Source: Nitzschia sp. DOCU1
Taxonomy: Eukaryota > Bacillariophyta > Bacillariophyceae > Bacillariales > Bacillariaceae
Direction: 5' to 3'
Length of the DNA: 64,000 nucleotides
NCBI GenBank assembly: GCA_951394045.1
Contig: OX595996.1
Coordinates: 1,364,001 to 1,428,000 of the forward strand
Shown: positions 60,943-64,000 of the stretch, in pieces
How positions within the stretch are numbered: the stretch's first letter is position 1
Layout of the letters: each line of letters opens with the position of its first letter
The notes under the pieces: model-generated
Databases searched by the model: none
Told to the model about the DNA's origin: nothing
What the model saw: only the letters and a program-made list of their open reading frames with translations
Translations under genes and position numbers: made by a program

Positions 60943-62600
60943 AGAAAAATGCCCTATTATTGCGGGGATGCTACGCATCATGAACAAACTGCGAACCTTG
61001 AGTGATGGACAGCTCGTCAAAGGTGGCGACCATACCGTCCTGAGCTACTGGACTTGCCGCAAAGACTCCTACCAATAGGGTACCTGGAGGAGCACTTTCT
61101 CCTTCATAAGCTCCTTGCACGGCCGGGTCGTCGTTCAAAAGATCATGGTTAAAGTCGCCATTCATATGTGCGATACGAATGAAGGCCCAATCTTCTGTAC
61201 CAATGGGAGCTGCTTCGACAACAAAGCTGCCACCATTCTGAGGAAGAATATGGACACGAATCCTGATTGCCGGGACCGACCAACTTTGAGTGGACCAGTC
61301 GCTAAAGCCGTTGGTTACCACACACGACAATCGCGGTTGCCCATCTACCACTTCGATTCCAGTCTTGATCCAGTGTTCCTTATCTAGTCGGATAATGATG
61401 CCGGCCTGGTCAAATTGTGCCTTGGGGGTCAGCGAAAATGCCGTTTGGATTGTGACGGGGAGGGTATCCTTTGGGACGGTCGCGTACAGGAACGAGCCGT
61501 CATCTTTGACCAACAATGGCTGGTAGTATGTTTTTCGCCAGAAGTCTTTCTTGGCTGCAGGCGCGAGTAACAGTTTTCCATCTTCGATCTTCCACCATCC
61601 ACCCTTCCCTTCAACGCTGTCTTCCTTCCAGGTATCTTGCCAGCTGTCTGGGGCGCAATACCATTTCATCCCGACACCATTGTTAATGTCGTCGACCGAC
61701 GGAAATGCATTGATAGGCGTAAATTTAGTCGCCATTATCGCCTCTGATGCTTGCGTAGTCGTGCCGAGTAGGCTTGCTAAATTTTCTTTGTTTCCCATAA
61801 ACGACACCCCATGGTTAGTTTGCCGAACTAGAACAATGACGACAAATAGCAGACAAGGGAAAATCAATGCCACTTTGGGATTTTTCTCCAGAAAGCTAGT
61901 TTTAAGAGGAGTGCTGTCACAAGAGGATCCCGGGCGACTTTCGAACATAGTCGTAAATGCTGCTGCACTAATGGAATCGTATCCTGGCATGGGTATATTC
62001 TTGGCGTTCTGCTGCTTCTCTTACCTGAATATGCTATTATGAGATCCCAAAGTGAACCAAATGCGTAGGCCTTTGACGCCGCCCTTTTTCTTCTCTGGAG
62101 GGTATCGATAGCAAATGATTTCAGTAGTGAAAGTGACAGGGAAAGAAAGTCAATGGTCGGATCATGGTAAGCGCCATCCCCTCCAATCCTCTTTGTAATG
62201 AAAGCGCCATCGCCTCTCTCTGTGCGGATTTTGGCGATTTTCTTGGTCGGAAGGATCGGAGAACCTACGATTCGATTTATTCGATTATGGTTCTTCGATT
62301 CGAATGATCCAAACTACAGCTTAATAGCACCGGTGCACCATCCGTGTCTAGTAGAACCATTCCGACTCTAGGAAAACCAATTGAACACGTGATTCTGGAA
62401 AGACATGAAGCTTGGTTGATGAGTGATATTTTCGCCCATCTTTTTGAGCTTTGTTTCCAACCAGCTTTCCCACTACACATGGTCTAAGTAGAGCTAGTAG
62501 AGCTCCTGGGAGAAGCTTTGTTTAGAACTTGCCGCCAGATAAAAGCTTCATGACCTAGTTGAACATCTACTTGTAGCTAGCTAAAAAATTTCGTTTTCGA
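60890..62600. repeat. tandem duplication unit 1 (DUF1349 gene and methyltransferase tail)
   Basis: First of two units. The second runs from about 62606 to the window end. The gene core is almost identical between units, while both flanks are similar but clearly diverged. Confidence 0.78.
60971..61990 (-). CDS. DUF1349 protein, copy 1, with N-terminal membrane anchor
   Basis: 339 residues, single exon. A cytosolic N-terminus of about 40 residues (MPGYDSISAAAF...) precedes a membrane helix (VALIFPCLLFVVIVLV, about 40-56), making a type II protein. From about 90 the DUF1349 (concanavalin-like lectin/glucanase) fold follows: WYCAPDSWQDTW, KDFWRKTYYQP, AGIIIRLDKEHWIKTGIEVVDGQPRLS, VTNGFSDWSTQSW and EDWAFIRIAHM. 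The domain usually occurs in secreted or cytosolic carbohydrate-related proteins, but its activity is unknown; carbohydrate binding is a guess from the fold. It converges with the methyltransferase gene, 28 bp between stop codons. Confidence 0.82.
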   Translation of the reverse strand: MPGYDSISAAAFTTMFESRPGSSCDSTPLKTSFLEKNPKVALIFPCLLFVVIVLVRQTNHGVSFMGNKENLASLLGTTTQASEAIMATKFTPINAFPSVDDINNGVGMKWYCAPDSWQDTWKEDSVEGKGGWWKIEDGKLLLAPAAKKDFWRKTYYQPLLVKDDGSFLYATVPKDTLPVTIQTAFSLTPKAQFDQAGIIIRLDKEHWIKTGIEVVDGQPRLSCVVTNGFSDWSTQSWSVPAIRIRVHILPQNGGSFVVEAAPIGTEDWAFIRIAHMNGDFNHDLLNDDPAVQGAYEGESAPPGTLLVGVFAASPVAQDGMVATFDELSITQGSQFVHDA

Positions 62601-62605
62601 AACAG
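61991..62605. other. intergenic region, duplicated flank
   Basis: Upstream flank of copy 1; its first 280 bp resemble the sequence upstream of copy 2 (about 63700-64000) with many differences. No gene was seen. Confidence 0.45.
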
Positions 62606-62680
62606 ATTGTGCAACCATCGACGAAGGACAAGCCGCAGCATAAAAAACGCAAAAATCGCACAAGACGACTCCTAGTAAAA
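62606..62680 (+). pseudogene. duplicated 3' tail of the methyltransferase gene
   Basis: AAAAATCGCAC..GACGACTCCTAGTAAA resembles the end of the methyltransferase gene (AAAAGTCGCAC..GATGACTCCTGGTAAA, about 60910-60945). It lacks the rest of the gene and has diverged. Confidence 0.65.
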
Positions 62681-62688
62681 TGCCTCAT

Positions 62689-63567
62689 TTACGCATCATG
62701 AACAAACTGCGAACCTTGAGTGATGGACAGCTCGTCAAAGGTGGCGACCATGCCCTCCTGAGAATAGTGACACGCCGCGAATACTCCTACCATTAGGGTA
62801 CCTGGAGGAGCACTTTCTCCTTCATAAGCTCCTTGCACGGCCGGGTCGTCGTTCAAAAGATCATGGTTAAAGTCGCCATTCATATGTGCGATACGAATGA
62901 AGGCCCAATCTTCTGTACCAATGGGAGCTGCTTCGACAACAAAGCTGCCACCATTCTGAGGAAGAATATGGACACGAATCCTGATTGCCGGGACCGACCA
63001 ACTTTGAGTGGACCAGTCGCTAAAGCCGTTGGTTACCACACACGACAATCGCGGTTGCCCATCTACCACTTCGATTCCAGTCTTGATCCAGTGTTCCTTA
63101 TCTAGTCGGATAATGATGCCGGTCTGATCAAATTGTGCCTTGGGGGTCAGCGAAAATGCCGTTTGGATTGTGACGGGGAGGGTATCCTTTGGGACGGTCG
63201 CGTACAGGAACGAGCCGTCATCTTTGACCAACAATGGCTGGTAGTATGTTTTTCGCCAGAAGTCTTTCTTGGCTGCAGGCGCGAGTAACAGTTTTCCATC
63301 TTCGATCTTCCACCATCCACCCTTCCCTTCAACGCTGTCTTCCTTCCAGGTATCTTGCCAGCTGTCTGGGGCGCAATACCATTTCATCCCGACACCATTG
63401 TTAATGTCGTCGACCGACGGAAATGCATTGATAGGCGTAAATTTAGTCGCCATTATCGCCTCTGATGCTTGTGTAGTCGGATTTGCTAAATTTTCCTTTG
63501 CGTCCCAGTGGTTAGATCGCCAAGCGAGAATAACAATGACGGTAGATGACAAACAAGAGACAATCAA
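62689..63567 (-). CDS. DUF1349 protein, copy 2, with altered N-terminus
   Basis: 292 residues from the first usable Met (MIVSCLSSTVIVILAW). The DUF1349 domain is the same as in copy 1 except for about one residue in the central 230 (FDQTGII against FDQAGII) and a changed stretch near the end (VFAACHYSQEGMV against VFAASPVAQDGMV). The start used by copy 1 is preserved as an ATG at 63697 (MPGYD...), but that frame ends at a TAG at 63602-63604 and is out of frame with the domain. The protein therefore has a shorter hydrophobic N-terminus, which could act as a signal peptide or anchor, or mark early decay. Confidence 0.75.
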   Translation of the reverse strand: MIVSCLSSTVIVILAWRSNHWDAKENLANPTTQASEAIMATKFTPINAFPSVDDINNGVGMKWYCAPDSWQDTWKEDSVEGKGGWWKIEDGKLLLAPAAKKDFWRKTYYQPLLVKDDGSFLYATVPKDTLPVTIQTAFSLTPKAQFDQTGIIIRLDKEHWIKTGIEVVDGQPRLSCVVTNGFSDWSTQSWSVPAIRIRVHILPQNGGSFVVEAAPIGTEDWAFIRIAHMNGDFNHDLLNDDPAVQGAYEGESAPPGTLMVGVFAACHYSQEGMVATFDELSITQGSQFVHDA

Positions 63568-64000
63568 TCAGTGTCACTTTGGGAATTTCTCAAGTAAGAG
63601 ACTATATCAAGTTTTTAGCAGTGTTCTCACAACAAGAGGAGCCCCGTCCACCTTCAGATATAGTCAACGGTGAACCAATGGGATCGTATCCTGGCATGGA
63701 TTTTCTCGGTGTTTGTACCGCGTCTCTTCTACTTCTCTTACCTGAGTATTACTACAACGAGGAACAGATTTTTAGGTCTTTGGAATCCGCCCTTCTCTTC
63801 TGCGGGGGTATCGATAGAATGAGGTTTCAGTAATGAAAGGGAAGTGAAAGTCAATCGTCGGGATATGTAGTAAGCGCCATCTTCATCCCCTTTTGGCGGA
63901 TTTGGCGCTTTTGGCGCTTTTGGTCGGGATGAGGGAGAACGGAAATGCGATTGATTGGATTCGAAGGATCCAGCTAGGTATGTACGTGCGTATCCATACA
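63568..64000. other. 5' flank of DUF1349 copy 2
   Basis: Contains the broken ancestral N-terminal coding segment (63697-63568) and flanking sequence similar to that upstream of copy 1. A short run of GGCGCTTTTGGCGCTTTTGG lies near 63907-63926. Confidence 0.45.

Larger units (their letters stand above)
62606..64000. repeat. tandem duplication unit 2
   Basis: Second unit, starting with the methyltransferase tail and holding DUF1349 copy 2. It may continue beyond the window. Confidence 0.72.

Noticed and set aside
1..64000. CRISPR arrays, rRNA, intact transposons, integrases
   Set aside because: None was seen. The repeats present are hairpins, duplications and microsatellites. tRNA genes were not found by eye but a covariance search was not possible.

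Overview
The window is nuclear DNA from a eukaryotic alga, most likely a pennate diatom. The lines of evidence are: GT-AG introns of only 74-103 bp whose removal restores conserved protein motifs; several N-termini built as a signal peptide followed by a Phe-started transit peptide, the pattern of proteins imported into a four-membrane secondary plastid; Helicase-Associated (HA) repeat and DUF4116 repeat proteins of the kind expanded in diatoms; and about 28 genes in 64 kb with no bacterial operon structure. All identifications were made by eye from motifs; no search was run.

Layout. 1-13.4 kb: a possible last exon of an unseen gene, a plastid HugZ/pyridoxamine-oxidase-like protein, a three-exon BIG-type ArfGEF (Sec7 domain), and a long transportin/importin-13-like karyopherin. 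13.8-23.6 kb: a DUF4116 repeat protein, then an inverted duplication of an unknown Cys/His-rich protein gene. The arms enclose a dimethylformamidase-large-subunit-like gene (possible bacterial acquisition), a SNIP1/DAWDLE-like FHA protein and a cluster of GCGGAC/GTCCGC hairpins. 24-32.6 kb: a histidine phosphatase, a PP2C, a SufE-MnmA fusion with a plastid presequence, a plastid AlgH/YqgE protein with three exons, and class 2 dihydroorotate dehydrogenase.

32.6-52.5 kb: four paralogues of an undescribed secretory membrane protein family with sulfotransferase-like nucleotide-binding motifs, together with a GT61-type and a GT14-type glycosyltransferase. This suggests, but does not prove, a role in sulfated glycan synthesis. 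Between them lie a tandem pair of HA-repeat genes (one broken by a 2-bp deletion), a CRAL-TRIO protein, a quinone oxidoreductase, a degenerate copy of part of the karyopherin gene, and a truncated CRAL-TRIO tail marking a duplication junction.

52.5-64 kb: a plastid protein with a SnoaL-like region, a cGMP-dependent protein kinase with a small first exon, a Ser/Thr-rich membrane protein, a plastid RNA methyltransferase, and two DUF1349 genes. The cores of those two genes are almost identical although their flanks have diverged, which suggests gene conversion.

The strongest leads are the SufE-MnmA fusion, the sulfotransferase-like family, and the record of local duplication: two tandem duplications each carrying a neighbour's 3' tail, one inverted duplication and one dispersed gene fragment.
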